64,000 bases of DNA from Cladosporium sp. IMV 00045 (lineage: Eukaryota; Ascomycota; Dothideomycetes; Cladosporiales; Cladosporiaceae), in NCBI GenBank assembly GCA_001931905.2, contig MSJI02000643.1, positions 48,496-112,495 of the forward strand, written 5' to 3'. The notes beneath the pieces are model-generated. The model worked only from the letters and a program-made list of their open reading frames with translations, was not told the origin of the DNA and made no database searches. This document shows, piece after piece, positions 21,732-33,581 of the stretch. The position numbers and the translations under genes are program-made. Positions within the stretch are counted from its first letter, which is position 1; the number at the start of each line of letters is the position of its first letter.

Positions 21732-23178
21732 TTAAGGGAGAGGATTGTCAAGCCAGTCTGGAAGATCAAGCCATAAAGATCGATAGGTGGCGGCGGCATC
21801 GTATCGCTCTAATGTAGCCATAGGGCATGCTTCTTCCGTGGACGTGGAAATCGATGTCGTTACCGTGCTCTCGACGCCGCAGTCGGTTATTTGCTCACAT
21901 TTCGTGGTGTGACATACTGTTGTGGTCGAGGCACTATCGTCCATGGTCTTTTGGGATAGAGAACAGCCGACGCGGCAGGACGCTGTGGTCGTACTCGCTG
22001 AGCAGGAATCTGTGCTTGAATCCGTCGTCGAGCTAGATGTGTCTGTATCTGCGGTACTGGACAGCTTTTCAGCACTAGTTGTGTGCTCGTTCTCTTCATC
22101 CTCATCATTTATCATCATCTTCATGTGTTTTCGGAGAGCAATTGAAGAGACATGGAAAGCTGAATTTGGGCACCTTGGCCAAATCGAGCAGGACGTTCCC
22201 TGTCGGTTTGAGGTCCCAAATCACAACGCTACCGCCACAGCCAGGACACTAAATCACTGGAACCGTTGTGCTCTCACCACGCTTAGTCGTGGTCATCTAT
22301 GCATCAGTCTGAAGCTCTGCCGATGTGATGATTTCCGTAGATACACCCGGGGGCATTGTTGTCATCGTCGAGGATATTGATGTGTCGCTGGATGGTATGG
22401 TCGATGGTGTGGTGAGAGCGACAGGCAGGGAGGTTGTTCTGCCATCGTCCTTGATGATTCCTGGAGGAGCTAGCGATACAGATATTGTGTCTGTAGTGAG
22501 TCCGGAACCTCCCGGTACTCGTGTCATTGTTCCAATGATGACATCTGATCCGTTCACAGACGCTGCAATGCCCGGAGAAAAGCCAAGAGCTACCTCACTC
22601 GTGATCGAAGTAATTCGAGCTGGTTCCATTGTCACTCTGCGTGCTTTGCACAGGCACACTCGTAGAGCTAGCAGAGAGTGTTGAAGCAATTGAGGCGCAG
22701 CCAGTACCTGGCTCATCGGATATGAAACTAGTGATGGCAATCGCTCGTGACGATCGAGATAGATGCGCTTCGATCGATGAGACGTTGGATGGTTTGGAGC
22801 TGGTCGAGCTTGGGGAAGCGTCTGATGTTTGTGTGCCAGGTATAGGGTTCGTTTCTGCAAATATGCTTTGGCTTTCGCTGTTCGACCAAAGCCCGGAAAG
22901 CGTGAAGTTTGAAGCTGAGAGGTCTGAACTTGGTAACGGGGTAGACGTAACTGATGTCTCCAAGGAATCAAGGGTGATGGAGTTGTCCATCGACGCGGAT
23001 GATCTTGCAGTACGATCTTCTGCGCTTGAGAAGCTACAGGTTATCGTTGCACTTTCCCCTGAAGCAACTTCGGATGTTGAGTTCATCGCATGGTAACGTT
23101 GCCGTGCAGCACACTCTCGTTGCGTGCCTGAACCCATGAGCTTGATACGAGCACTATCAGTAGTGAAATGGTCTGCAT
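21732..23178 (-). pseudogene. Secreted Ser/Thr-rich glycoprotein gene, probably damaged
   Basis: It starts at 23178 with a clear signal peptide, MQTISLLIVLVSSSWVQA. A possible 56-nt intron leads to a long Ser/Thr-rich stalk read in one frame to about 22640 and another to 22330. A possible intron of about 100 nt then leads to a Cys segment CPGCGGSVVIWDLKPTGNV and FPCLFNCSPKT. At 22108-22110 an AAA run (minus strand) has one A too many: with one fewer the frame reads HEDDDNDEDEENEHTTS and joins the next Cys region (CRVGCSLSQK, CHTTKCEQITDCG, EACPMATLERYD). The frame ends at TAA 21732 after LPDWLDNPLP. The extra base and the stop suggest decay, but additional introns or errors cannot be excluded. 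Probably cell-wall or secreted when intact. Confidence 0.45.
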
Positions 23179-23934
23179 TTTAGCCTCAAGACGGCGTGGC
23201 CATTAGACTGGTAGAATAGAAAATGTAATGTAAGATCCACGTGAGAAAGCACATGGTCGATGGAAGAGACGGGAGAGGTCAAAATAGTTGCTTGATGTCA
23301 GCGAAAACGATGCATGGTTTTGGACCAGTCGAATGAATCGTGACGAGAGGCTCTCGCAGGAATACAATCCTGGCAGAACGAAATGCAATTTAAAATCCTG
23401 GTTACAGGATGCGAAAGTAACGGCACACACCGCACTAGATCTCAACGATATCTCTGATGCATACGAGTCTTGACGCTGGGTAGCGACGTATTATGGACAC
23501 ATTCATGAGCCAGAACTCTTTTTTGTGTCGAAGTTCATTTCTTGAAACTGCTTCGCCATATCATGAACATTATAATAGTTATTGTGGCCACGGTACGCTA
23601 GCGCAACGCTACTTGAAGCATAGGCATGGGCCGCATGGCATGTTGAGTGATTGTTAGTCTTGAAGGATCGCAAGGCTTCAAATCATTCGAAATGAAACAT
23701 GTCCAATCTCACTTTGCAATATCGCATGATCTAGGCTTTAATGAAATCCATGGACAGCTCAGCTTCGGAATTGGGGACGAGATCTATTGTGTTTGTGGTT
23801 GGGAATGACAGTCATCTATTGGCACACACACTGGCAACTGCGTGGGCGATACACGATGTATTGAGCTCGCTGGCCACGAATTCAAAGCTAATATATCGAC
23901 AGTTAGACTCTACAAATATAATATAACCTGATAT
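23179..23934. other. Intergenic
   Basis: Presumed promoter of the minus-strand secreted protein gene, then AT-richer sequence. No supported gene. Confidence 0.4.
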
Positions 23935-24634
23935 CTAGTATAAAATCTGCATTTTGTGGTTCTCCTTCCAGTCACCACGGTCAAACCCATTGTAGAACAA
24001 ACCGATCTTATCCGCATGACAGTGAATTGTTTCCGGTTCTTTGTCGCCCATAGCTTTGCAAATCAAGACTAATGAGTGGGCCTCATACAGATCCTTCTGC
24101 AAGACGGCGCAGAACTTAGTGTTCAAGCCTTTCGGAGGCCGAGGTGCGTTGCGCATGAAGTTTACACATTCTTGGACGCTGCTGCCTACAAAGTGTTAGT
24201 CAAGCTGTGGAGCAGAAGTATAGGACCAAGTCGGAGTGTTGCGCAGATTTACCTATGAAAGGCGAATGCCAGCTATCGTCCAGGTCATCGCTCATTGTGC
24301 CATTAACACCAGGGGTTCGACGATGAAAATCGAAGTCCGGTATAGTGTCGTAGGAATCTGCCAGCCAAATGATAGGATGTTGAATATCCTCGAGGTTGTC
24401 ATCCAAGATCTGCTTGACCGTCTGTGATGATCGACTTAGCATAGTGTCCTCGCTGTGGATGTCAAACCAAATAACCTCAAGGGGGAATTCGTCCACCACG
24501 AAAAGCGCCATCGCTGTGCGACCATCGTCTTCTTTCGAGGGATTGGTGACCCTACCAGGATCAAACCATCTCGTCGGAGCGTATGGATCTCCAGCCGTGT
24601 GAAGAACTTTGCCGCTTCTTATATGTATCGGCAT
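23935..24634 (-). CDS. Hypothetical protein, two exons
   Basis: Exons 24253-24634 and 23935-24185 are joined by a 67-nt intron with donor gtaaat, a good branch point (gactaac) and acceptor tttgtag; the protein has 210 residues. I do not recognise it. It starts MPIHIRSGKVLHTAGDPYAP, includes MALFVVDEFPLEVIWFDIHS, PIIWLADSYDTIPDFDFHRR and, after the intron, SSVQECVNFMRNAPRPPKGL, KFCAVLQKDLYEAHSLVLIC and IHCHADKIGLFYNGF. There is no signal peptide or membrane span. The composition looks like a real cytosolic protein; the clean splice supports it. Confidence 0.55.
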
Positions 24635-24963
24635 AGCAATCTAAATTGCGTTCTGTTGTTAGTTCTCGTTCGTGAGTCTGCAATGTCGGAAGAGACAGAG
24701 AGAAATAACGCGGTAGTGTAGTGAGGTGAAAGATGCCTGTCCTTGTGGGTCCGCTATGAAGCCAGCTAAATGTTCGCTGAGACTCGTACGATTCATGCGG
24801 ATCGAAAAATACTTGGAGCAAATCTCCGATTCAGTATAACGACAAAGAAAGAAGTAAAAGTAGATACGAAAGGTCTAGATCAAGTCTTGTTGGAACAAAA
24901 GTCGGAGCAATAACCTTTTGACACTCTACCCGAATAAATTGACAACACCTTGAACACTCCAAC

Positions 24964-26131
24964 ATGTGCTACGAAAGCCAAATCCCCCAAACTCATTCAC
25001 ATTTGTCGAAAAACCTCTCGGAACCATCGATATTCACGGGCAAGGTCCGCTCTGGGGGTCGATCTTGTACCAGAAGCCCTCGTGGCTGGGCTTTTTCCTC
25101 CCATATGTTGCATACGCAGCATCGGCTCGAGATGCCACTCGGGTCCTTTATCGATGCGACATCGCCAACAACAAGCATGGCATTGCTGCCTTCGCCAGCG
25201 ATGGCGAGTTGATCGGAGCGGCATGCGATACCAGACTGGGCAAGTCGATAGACCAAGCCATTACTGTTGATGTTACTCATACCCTTCCTTACCTTGGCAA
25301 CATCACCATTGGAGAGCACAGTTTTCACATGCATTCAAACCCTTCGTCTGAATCCGAGCCTGTGTGCAGTCGAGTCTACAACGATCGCGAGCTTGAAATT
25401 GACTGTTCGATCCCCAAGCACAGCATCGATCAAGGGGAGTTAGCGGAGGCACTAGGGGAAGAGCACGGCAGCTGCTTCGAAGACGAATCAGCAACCGATC
25501 AACCGATGCAAGGAAGGAAACTCATCGACACTTCGCTTGCTACGACGGAGAGTGGGAACTTCACGGGCATCTTTGCGGACGATCCTACTGCAAACCTTAG
25601 TAAACGACAAGGTGGCTGTAGCACTAGTCAACACTCGAGACTCGTTGACAACGGATACCCTCATCAGGATCTTCTCCATAGACAAACAAATATAAGTTCG
25701 GGTCTTCGAATGCCGTTCATATCTGGCGATTTAAGTCGATTATTAGCTGACACGAGAAGACCCCACACGAGTGTGGACTCAACACCTGTAGCGCTGCAAC
25801 GACCGAAAGCACAGCAAACTCATATGCATTCAATTTTGATGTGCATCCCTTTCAATGGATCAGCGGGGGCTTCGCAGTCACCACTCTTTACTCAGAATCC
25901 GATACGTACACCTGTGACGGACAAAAAGGGGAGACCATTTGTCTGTGGTATAAGATGGCGTATACCGCATACACGATTCAAAACTCCGAGATTACGGCTT
26001 GTGAAGAAGGCGGTGCGCCTGAGGTTGATAAGGGTGATCCAATTGACCTTCGATCACCGAACCAGGATGGCAAAGGCAGCAGATACTATTGCGTGACGGG
26101 AACCTGTCGGACGAAAGGCGAGCACTATTGA
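24964..26131 (+). pseudogene. Secreted-type protein with a Kex2-like site, frame broken or incompletely modelled
   Basis: One open frame (from 24966, no ATG in frame at its 5' end) encodes a pro-region that runs to NLSKRQGGCSTSQHSRLVDN, where KR followed by QGGC looks like a Kex2 processing site with the mature protein beginning at QGGC. A second frame takes over before 25780 and reads NTCSAATTESTANSYAFNFD, then HPFQWISGGFAVTTLYSESD, TYTCDGQKGETICLWYKM, and ends RYYCVTGTCRTKGEHY at 26131. The two halves together look like a known type of small Cys-containing fungal secreted protein. I could not find an intron between about 25690 and 25790 that joins them in phase, and no signal peptide is visible at the start, so decay or a missing upstream exon is likely. 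Confidence 0.4.
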
Positions 26132-26790
26132 CAAAACAATGCGCGCGCCGGAGGGCCTTGAGTATTGAGAGATTGGAGATGCCATGCGGATGGTAGGAGG
26201 GCGAGAGTGCAATGGAGTTTGACCAGTCAGGTGGTTTCAACGTCCATTCTTCATCCGACGATGATTGGGAATGGGAATGGGATCGCATACATGTAGGAGG
26301 TACCGATCGGCGATCTGACCGAGAATGTGGGCTAAATAGTCGCGGCCAATATTGAGATTGTCTGGTTGTTCCTATCCCGAGCCTGCCGTGGGAGCTGATG
26401 TTCTGTCTCTAGTTTCATGATTTATGTTTGCCTTAAGATTGGTGAGGGAATAGTCTAATAAAATTGGACAACCATCGAAGTCTCGCCCGCTGTATGCTAT
26501 GTCATTCATGGTCTAATAGCCAAAGGTGACCCTCTCCGTACCTCATAGCTTGATTGGTTCATGTTTGCTGCGCCCATTGGGGGGATCCACGTCACTTCCG
26601 CAAGAATCGAGCCTTTGGCTAGATGTTATTTAAAGTTCCATGATAAGTGCTAAAAAATGCTCTCATGCTTGTACAAGTACTATGTAGTCGCAAACCAAAA
26701 CTAGGTAAGGTATCTATTATCGACGAATCGACGTGCTCCGTCTGCACATCTAATTTGATTATAATATTTTGAATGGTAAGACTTGATATC
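26132..26790. other. Intergenic
   Basis: No supported gene. It ends directly at the 5S rRNA gene. Confidence 0.4.
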
Positions 26791-26909
26791 ACATACGACC
26801 ATAGGTCAGTGAAAACTGGGCATCCCGTCCGCTCTGCCATACATAAGCACTGAACCGGGCGACTAGTACTAGAGTGGGTGACCATCTGGGAATCCCGCCT
26901 GTTGTATGT
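26791..26909 (+). rRNA. 5S ribosomal RNA
   Basis: The 119-nt sequence starts acatacgaccatagg and ends cctgttgtatgt; the ends pair (acatac with gtatgt). Internal blocks match fungal 5S rRNA: catcccgtccgctctgcc, aagcactgaaccggg, ctagtactagagtggg, gtgaccatctgggaatccc. The internal promoter elements of TFIIIA-dependent 5S genes fall inside these. A TTTT run directly after the 3' end serves as Pol III terminator. Dispersed single 5S genes, as here, are normal in Pezizomycotina. Confidence 0.93.
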
Positions 26910-27756
26910 TTTGACTGCCTATGCTGCCTCTTTTTGCTCCCTCACCACCACTCCCCTGCGGCTTGCATGGGGGCGTGCTTACCACATGAACGTCTCGATA
27001 GTTGTTGCAAAGGCGCAGGTGGCAAACCTAGACAAAAACGGCTTCAGCCGAGTGGGCGCAATCCTTCCATCCCTACCTTGAGGTATCTACAGTACGCCTG
27101 TGGTGATCCACCGGCAGGCTCTGACGAGTGCCAGCGCGCGCCACCCTGGAAAGCAGCACTTTCCACTTCTTCCCGACCCAACATGAAAGCTTCATTCGGT
27201 ACCGGAGCAACAAACCACGCTCGAGTTTATTCACGTTTCATCAGCTGATGCCCATGCTACTGCGGCGAGAGATGCGAGTGCGAGCGGCACCTGACAGCGT
27301 GAGCATTTGTAAGTCGTCACACTGCCACGTCTTTTCTTGACATACCGCCTGGAGACCTCCCATAGCGAACGACAAATTCTCATCTACCAGAGCAGGGAAC
27401 GTTGTCGCTTGGATGCCTGTCCGCATTACCTCTGCAAGAATGCGGTCTTCATCCGTCCGATAGTATCGCCACCCAATCCCTGCAGATTGGATAGTGAGAT
27501 TTACCAGCCGACTCCAGAAGCACATGAAGTTACTGCCTTGGGCGTCCAGCCGCAGATCATGTATACATTGAAGTCCTCAAAGTAAGGCAAGGTGGTGTCA
27601 GCTGTGCAGCTGCGGTGTTCGTCCAGCACACACATGCATCGCTACCGTCCACCAGCACGAGGCTGAGCTCGGTCTGCTGCTGTAAGCTGTCTCGTTTTTC
27701 TCACGTCGGCGTCATTGCAGTTTTCGCTTTACCATGACCATGATCTTTTCTCTAGT
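26910..27756. other. Intergenic, with a possible gene fragment on the minus strand
   Basis: The minus strand from about 27560 to 27335 reads as coding-like sequence: DLRLDAQGSNFMCFWSRLVN, then QSAGIGWRYYRTDEDRILAE and VMRTGIQATTFPALVDENLS, followed by a gtatgt donor-like site. No start codon or second exon could be joined, so it is either a fragment or chance. I do not recognise it. Confidence 0.3.
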
Positions 27757-30700
27757 ATGGAGTCAGAATGCCCCCACAAGCACATCGTGGAGCTCTTACG
27801 CATGGTTCTGCCTCATATTCTGGATGTTACTAGATTCTTCTTTCTGGGCAAGGACGCGCGTGCTTCGGAAGCGAAGCGATGGGCGAATAAGCAGCATGGC
27901 TTTGGCGGTAGGAAGAAGCCATTTCATGTGACCTTATATGCTGAGCTGAAGCTACTTCTCGACGTGGCAAGCATATCCACGGAGCCAAGACAAGAATCAC
28001 CTACACGCATCTCGGAAAATACTCTTGCGTTTCTGGAAGCGCTAGAGGAGGATTTCGTTACCTTTCCAGTGTCTGAAGCCACACCTCATGGCTCGGTGAG
28101 TTTGTATTACATTCAGTGCTTCAAATACGACTCTGACATTAGATCACCTTTAGAAAGAAGTTTGTTGCCCCGGACTGTTAGCGCTTGCCACTTTATGTGG
28201 CACTGCCGAGGAGATTGTGGACGACGGGCAGAGGCTCGAGTGGCTCCTCGAGAGAACGTCGTTTCACCGGCCCAAACGTGGCGCGCAACGGCGCATCACC
28301 GAAGCCGCTCTGCGTTTACGACAGGCGTTCCGGAAACACGAAGAAAGCCAAACTGAGGATACTAGTCGTCGTCAATCACCGGATCAATTGACAAGACTCG
28401 AAGCTTCGACAGTATTTGATGCTGGTTGCCGCAAACTGGAAGAGATATATAGCTGTTACATCAACAGCTGGAGCTGTGAATGTCCCCTGTCCCATTTGGA
28501 TGCGAAAGTATGTTTCGACTTGCTCCGCGACAACAAGACGGAAGATGAGGCTCGGGACGAACTAAGGTTCTCTTTGATTTATCCTTCCAAGAATTCCCAT
28601 CTGGGCTGGAGAAGTGCGGATTTGCGCATACGGAAACGGCGCGAGGCGATTCCACAAGGTGCTCCTTGTAAGGACCTTGACACCTTGATCGACAGGTCAA
28701 GACCTAACGATGGTGTTGACCGACCTGACGATGCTGCCTGCATCATCAACCATCGCGGTGTCTGCTTGCCTCCCATCACGTTACTTGCCGTAGCCGCTCA
28801 GAATATCCGAGAAAGAGAGCGCGTGCTTCTAGCATGGTCTCTTTGCTACCTATATCTGCGTCTAAGTGGAGGGCCCTGGTGGCCGTACAACCGGATTGAG
28901 AATGGCGTCTTCTTCCAGCGGCCATTAGTCCCACATCAATGGGGCTTTACGGTGCCCTTGCTCTCTTTACCCAATCAGTTGACTGGCGAGAAAACCCCCT
29001 TGCACATGTTGCGCTGGCTTAACGAGGAGATGCCTAGCCTTCCCGCGCTAGGTAAGACGATCCTCGAGGTCTTTTGCGGTCATGCCATTGAATGGCTAGA
29101 ATTGGAGAATACGCTAGAGAGCTACCAACGTAGACCCTTCGCTAAGGAATTAACTCACGTGGTGAATGCCTTGCTATCTACACAAGACAACGTGTTCAGG
29201 GAAAAAGGAGGAATCAGAGGCAATGAGCGAATGCGATATGCTTTCGAATCCAGAGTCATAAAACCACTGGAACACATTTTGACTGTTGGCTTCAGATTGG
29301 ATCTGAACGCAGTCCTGAAACAAGAGAACCGTGCTTATCCTGGCTCACCGGGGGCAATCAAAGAGATTACAGCATCTTTACACAGTACCACCAACCCCGA
29401 AAGCAGGACTTCCTGTAGCGATGTTCCATATGCAAGCAATATCGGCAGCGTGGACGCTGGCGCACTACCTGAGGACATCCTTCATCTACTCACTGTCAAC
29501 CTGTTTTACACTGCCGAACTTGCTAATATACATGCAGTAGCAGTCACAGATCCTAGCATTACTCCCGACGAGTTCGCTCGAAGTCTTCGTCGCTTGATCG
29601 CACGTTTCGGGGCCATGGTGAGGCTGGAATGTGCGAAAAGCACAGAAGTTCAGGCAGCAAGGATGCTACGCTCCAGGAATATCTCTTACCGCGCCGCACG
29701 ACATGTCATTGAACTGGTGGAGACGGAGAGGCTCATTGTGCGTGATGCAACGCTCCAACAACCACTCAGCAGACTCAAAACAACCATCTCAGAGGCGGTG
29801 CAGCTTTCTAGAGACAGCAAACTCGAGCTGGGAAGGGACCATGATGCGAGGTTCGATCGTGGAGAAGCTGAAATTGAGCAAGGTGATGGTGAAGAAGAGC
29901 ACAGCCTGAAAAACAACGTACAAGAAGACAACGGAGAAGAAGACGAAGAAGACGAAGAAGACGAAGAAGACGAAGATGACGTAGATGACGAAGATGACGA
30001 AGAGGAAGATGACGAAGACGAAACCGAGTTTGACTTTCAGATCTTGCAGCAAGAATTCGAGCAAATCCAGGCGTTCCTGATCAAGAGCAAAGCGTATGGC
30101 GTCTTCAAGGCGCAGCTGTTGGATCTTGTGCATAGGCCTTACGAAAAGCGGATGTTCGCCGCATTGCGAAGCGGTGCACACTTGACTGCACTGGGCAAAC
30201 AACTACCACCCGAGGCTAGAGACGGCTTAATGCGTGAGTTGTCCTGGGCTCCAGCGAGCGTCTTCAGCTTCGTGTCCCAGGTTCATGTCTCTCCTCTCGA
30301 CCGTTTCAAACAATCGATAGAAGATGTCATGGACGAAGTTCTGAACTGGTGGCCACTTGAACAGAGAGTGTACCCCTTAGATGCCAAGAACTTCCGTTTG
30401 AAATGGAAGACAGTAAGTATTCCAAGGTTCGCACTTCCTGGTATTGCCTACTGATAGAACTGTTCGTAGCCAGGTGGGAGTTTAAGGTCTGTCGATATTC
30501 CGAACACATCGAGGCGAGCATTTGAAAGAGCTCTCTGTACAGCGCCTAGCTTCCTTGGAACCAATCACCTGGGAAAACAAGTCGTTGCCGGTGCTGCGCA
30601 GATCCCAGTGAAGAGCTCAGCAGTAAGTCAGCCTGTAGCTAGCCATGCTCGGACAACTCAAAACTTGGCGAACGCCCAACCAAATCAGCCCACGCTGCAT

Positions 30701-31540
30701 CAATCGTCCACAACACCAAGTACTATATCTGCTACACAAGGGAGGCTATCGTCAGGCACACAACAGCCAAGCGCTCATGCTCGTCTACCAAGTCAAACGG
30801 AACTGCGGCACGTGTATCTTTGTGTCAAGGCTGCAGGGTTCGGTGACTTCCGACTGGAGGCGATCAGAACAGATCAGTTTAAGAGCGATTGCGACTTCTT
30901 TGCCGAGCTGCGGGCTCGATACATTGCTTGCCGAGGTTGGCTAAGAAACTTATTTTCATGGTGGCGATACGATCACTGCAAATTCTTTCGTGTAAGCCTG
31001 GATGTTCGATAGCAGACTTTCCCTACTTTGATCTAACTAATGTTCCAGTTCTACAAGTATGGGGTCGAACGAAGCGAGCCCATATGTGTTAGCTTCCCGG
31101 CAAACACGGATCTCATGTACGATTGTGAGTCGAGTCCACCAGAGACAAGGCCACCAGAAGGCCCAATCTCACAGGGCGAGTTCCGCGATCGCTTTTATCA
31201 GTGCTACGCTTGCCATAGTTGGCACCGGCACCGAAGACGAATATTCCTGGATCTTGATGAAGACAGTGCTCTCAAAGCTCTCCCGAAACGAAAGCAAGAA
31301 TTAGAGATGGAAGATGGCCAGCGGGAAATCTTTTGGGGAATATATGCACAAGAACGGAGATGTTTTGGTTGGGTTTGTGCTTATGCGGCTCTTGCTAACG
31401 CGCCGGGGTTCATCTTCTTCTTCTTATGGCTCTTCCACTGGAAGCACGGCTCTGACCTTCAGGGCGCTTCCGTACTTGCGCAAATATCAATCTCCTTGTC
31501 GATTGTGTTCGTCGGCGCCATATGGGCAGACAGAAGCTAG
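27757..31540 (+). CDS. Large fungal protein with acidic tract and C-terminal membrane-anchored module
   Basis: Four exons, 27757-28095, 28154-30412, 30470-30991 and 31049-31540, all in phase 0, give 1,203 residues. The start is ATG at 27757; an upstream in-frame TTG is not needed. Residues 1-690 are helical and charged with no recognised domain (a stretch WSLCYLYLRLSGGPWWPYNR stands out). Around residues 700-740 is a strongly acidic tract of repeated EEDEEDEED. After a Ser/Thr/Gln-rich linker, the last 250 residues contain a recurrent fungal module (HVYLCVKAAGFGDFRLEAIR, a WLRNLFSWWRYDHCKFFRFY segment, DRFYQCYACHSWHRHRR) ending in two hydrophobic spans near WVCAYAALANAPGFIFFFLW and SISLSIVFVGAIWA. 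Such modules occur at the C-terminus of many large fungal proteins of unknown function; membrane anchoring is inferred. Confidence 0.75.
29935..30030 (+). repeat. Acidic coding repeat (GAA/GAC tract)
   Basis: Inside the large gene 27757-31540: repeated gaagaagac units coding for Glu-Glu-Asp, then Asp-Asp-Glu variants. It keeps frame, so it is a coding low-complexity tract and not a non-coding microsatellite. Confidence 0.9.
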
Positions 31541-31639
31541 TACGCACGTACAATGCCAACTCAGGGTCCGTATCTCAGGGCTTTGTATTTGGTTAACAAG
31601 ATGTTGATGCTGCGGACTTTCACGAGTCATGCTAGTACT

Positions 31640-32602
31640 TCATGTTTGCACTCTATCAAAACGTTCCTTGTCAAAACACACATCGCCAGAGACCCTACTG
31701 CTGTTCAGCGTTTCAGCGCTGCACCGAGGAGTATTGCACCCGCTAGTCTGGAACTCGCTTGAGACTCTCGCGATCAGTTCAGCTTGGTAATCTGCCAAGT
31801 AGGGGCGATAGAGCTCGCGATTGCTGTCACAAATATTGCTGCCATGCGAGCGTTTGAACCTATCATGAACGATGGGCTCGAGTTGACCGTGAGATGGACT
31901 CCTGAGCTGGGCACCATGATTCTCGTAGAGTCTCCAGCATGGCACTTCGTCGGGTGGCGGAAATGCGTACTTGCAGTTTGGGCAAGATCGCGGATGGTGG
32001 CAGGCTCGGATTACGATATTGGGGATGGTGCGGAGGAATAGGTATGTGTGTATGCATCTGGAGGTTGTGGAAATCAGCCCGGTGCCAAAGCAAACTGCAG
32101 TATGTACATGCATATGCTCCAGGTTTTGACCAAGTCATGAGAGAAGAAACCGCGATTAGGGTAGCAGCTGACGTACAAGTCCACGGTCAACGGCATTGTG
32201 CCATAAGCACACAGCAGAACTTCAGACTTATTCCATAAATTCGTATGTGCTGCCAAGGTAACCCATCTGAAGTAATTGCAAATCGTCAGTGAGTCGAAAA
32301 ACGTTCTTAGAGGCATAACCAGAGCGTACATACATTGGAACCAAAACAGATACGAAGAACATGGCCATGCATAGATCTGAGTACATCGTCCATGAGAGGC
32401 GCTTGTCTTTACTAGCGACGCATACCAGACCTAGGAGTGCGGACAAGGTCAAGGGCGCAACGGCGATGAGATTGAACGAGCCAGCTTTCGTAGAGAGTGC
32501 GGTTATGAGGAGAAGGATGATTCCGGGTATGAAGGCCAATATGTTGATGACGCGGAGCGGACGGGCTGAGCTACCGAACGATGTTTTCTCTGGTCCGTCC
32601 AT
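31640..32602 (-). CDS. Multi-span membrane protein with CPNC motif
   Basis: Three exons (32334-32602, 32177-32266, 31640-32057) with consistent phases give 258 residues. Hydrophobic spans are INILAFIPGIILLLITAL, LIAVAPLTLSALLGLVCV, DLCMAMFFVSVLVPIWV and LCAYGTMPLTVDL...TYLFLRTIPNIV; the third and fourth are each completed only by splicing. After the last span come RSCPNCKYAFPPPDEV, a CxxC that could be half of a zinc ribbon or simply a cytosolic motif, and a polar tail of about 100 residues. Fungal proteins with this layout are common in Dothideomycetes (inference from memory) and uncharacterised. The exact 3' end is uncertain. It is convergent with the large gene at 27757-31540. Confidence 0.6.
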
Positions 32603-33581
32603 AATGTGCGGTTCAGACAGTATTGATGTTGATGCGAGACGTGGTGGTTGGCGGCTGTGAAGCTCGAAATTCAGTTTCGATGTCCAACAACAGGAGGTTG
32701 GGGGCCTAAGGGTCGTTCCGAAGGATTTGTGCTTATTATTTGTACTACCTCCTTAGTCCGACCTACTAGGGAGAATTTGTAGCAGCAACTGAGATGATGA
32801 CGATGATGATGAATCCCATTCAGGCTATGCACAAAGACCTAATGAGCTGTCTCTGATCGCTGCCCAGCACTACAAAACGCCTTGCATTCATGAGCTGAGG
32901 GACCAGCCAACATCTCACACGACCCTAGAGATGATTCCGTTCTGTTGGCCTGTCGGCGTGGGACGTCGCAGACGTTGGCAAGCGTTTGAACGGACCTGTT
33001 TCGGTCCACCGGTGGCGATTTGTTTTCTTCGTAACCACTTGTCTGCAGTAAAGATGTCGCTTCAACGAGAGTCACCGAGATAGCAGTATGGTGCGGACAG
33101 AAGAATATGCTAGATTCAACAAGCGAATACAGTTGCCGGTAGGGCTGAAACAAGCTCTCACGTGGCACTTGCATGCAGCGATCCGGTCTCGGCAATGCTT
33201 ATTGATCCATGACTAACAGAATCTCAAAGCGTGCTAACTATTACATATGACATAGGGTTGAACCCATGCGTATAACGGAGCGAGCCTGCCGTGCGAAATT
33301 TTTGCTTCAGCGTATCCCGCAACTTTGACGAACGAGATCTCGCGAATCATATTCGCCGCAGTCGGCGAGCGCATATTCCTGTGCTCTACCGTAATAACTC
33401 TTGGAAGTCGTCTCTTCATCATCGACTTCTCAATGGGCGGACACTTTCTGCATTTATTCTGCTGTTTACTCTGCTGTTTACTCTGCTGTTTACTACTGCC
33501 GCTTCCGGCCCCTTCCTCGGTCTTAGCAAAGCTGGTCTTTTGACGTAGAGCGCTTGTCATTGAAGCGCCAATCGAGCAACG
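32603..33581. promoter_or_regulatory. Divergent intergenic region with a 12-bp triplicate repeat
   Basis: Lies between the minus-strand membrane protein and the permease. It contains (ctgctgtttact)x3 at 33459-33494, about 90 bp before the permease start, and GAT-rich sequence near 32790-32812. No supported gene. Confidence 0.4.
33459..33494. repeat. Three perfect 12-bp tandem repeats
   Basis: The unit ctgctgtttact is present three times in direct succession, upstream of the amino-acid permease start. Confidence 0.9.
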
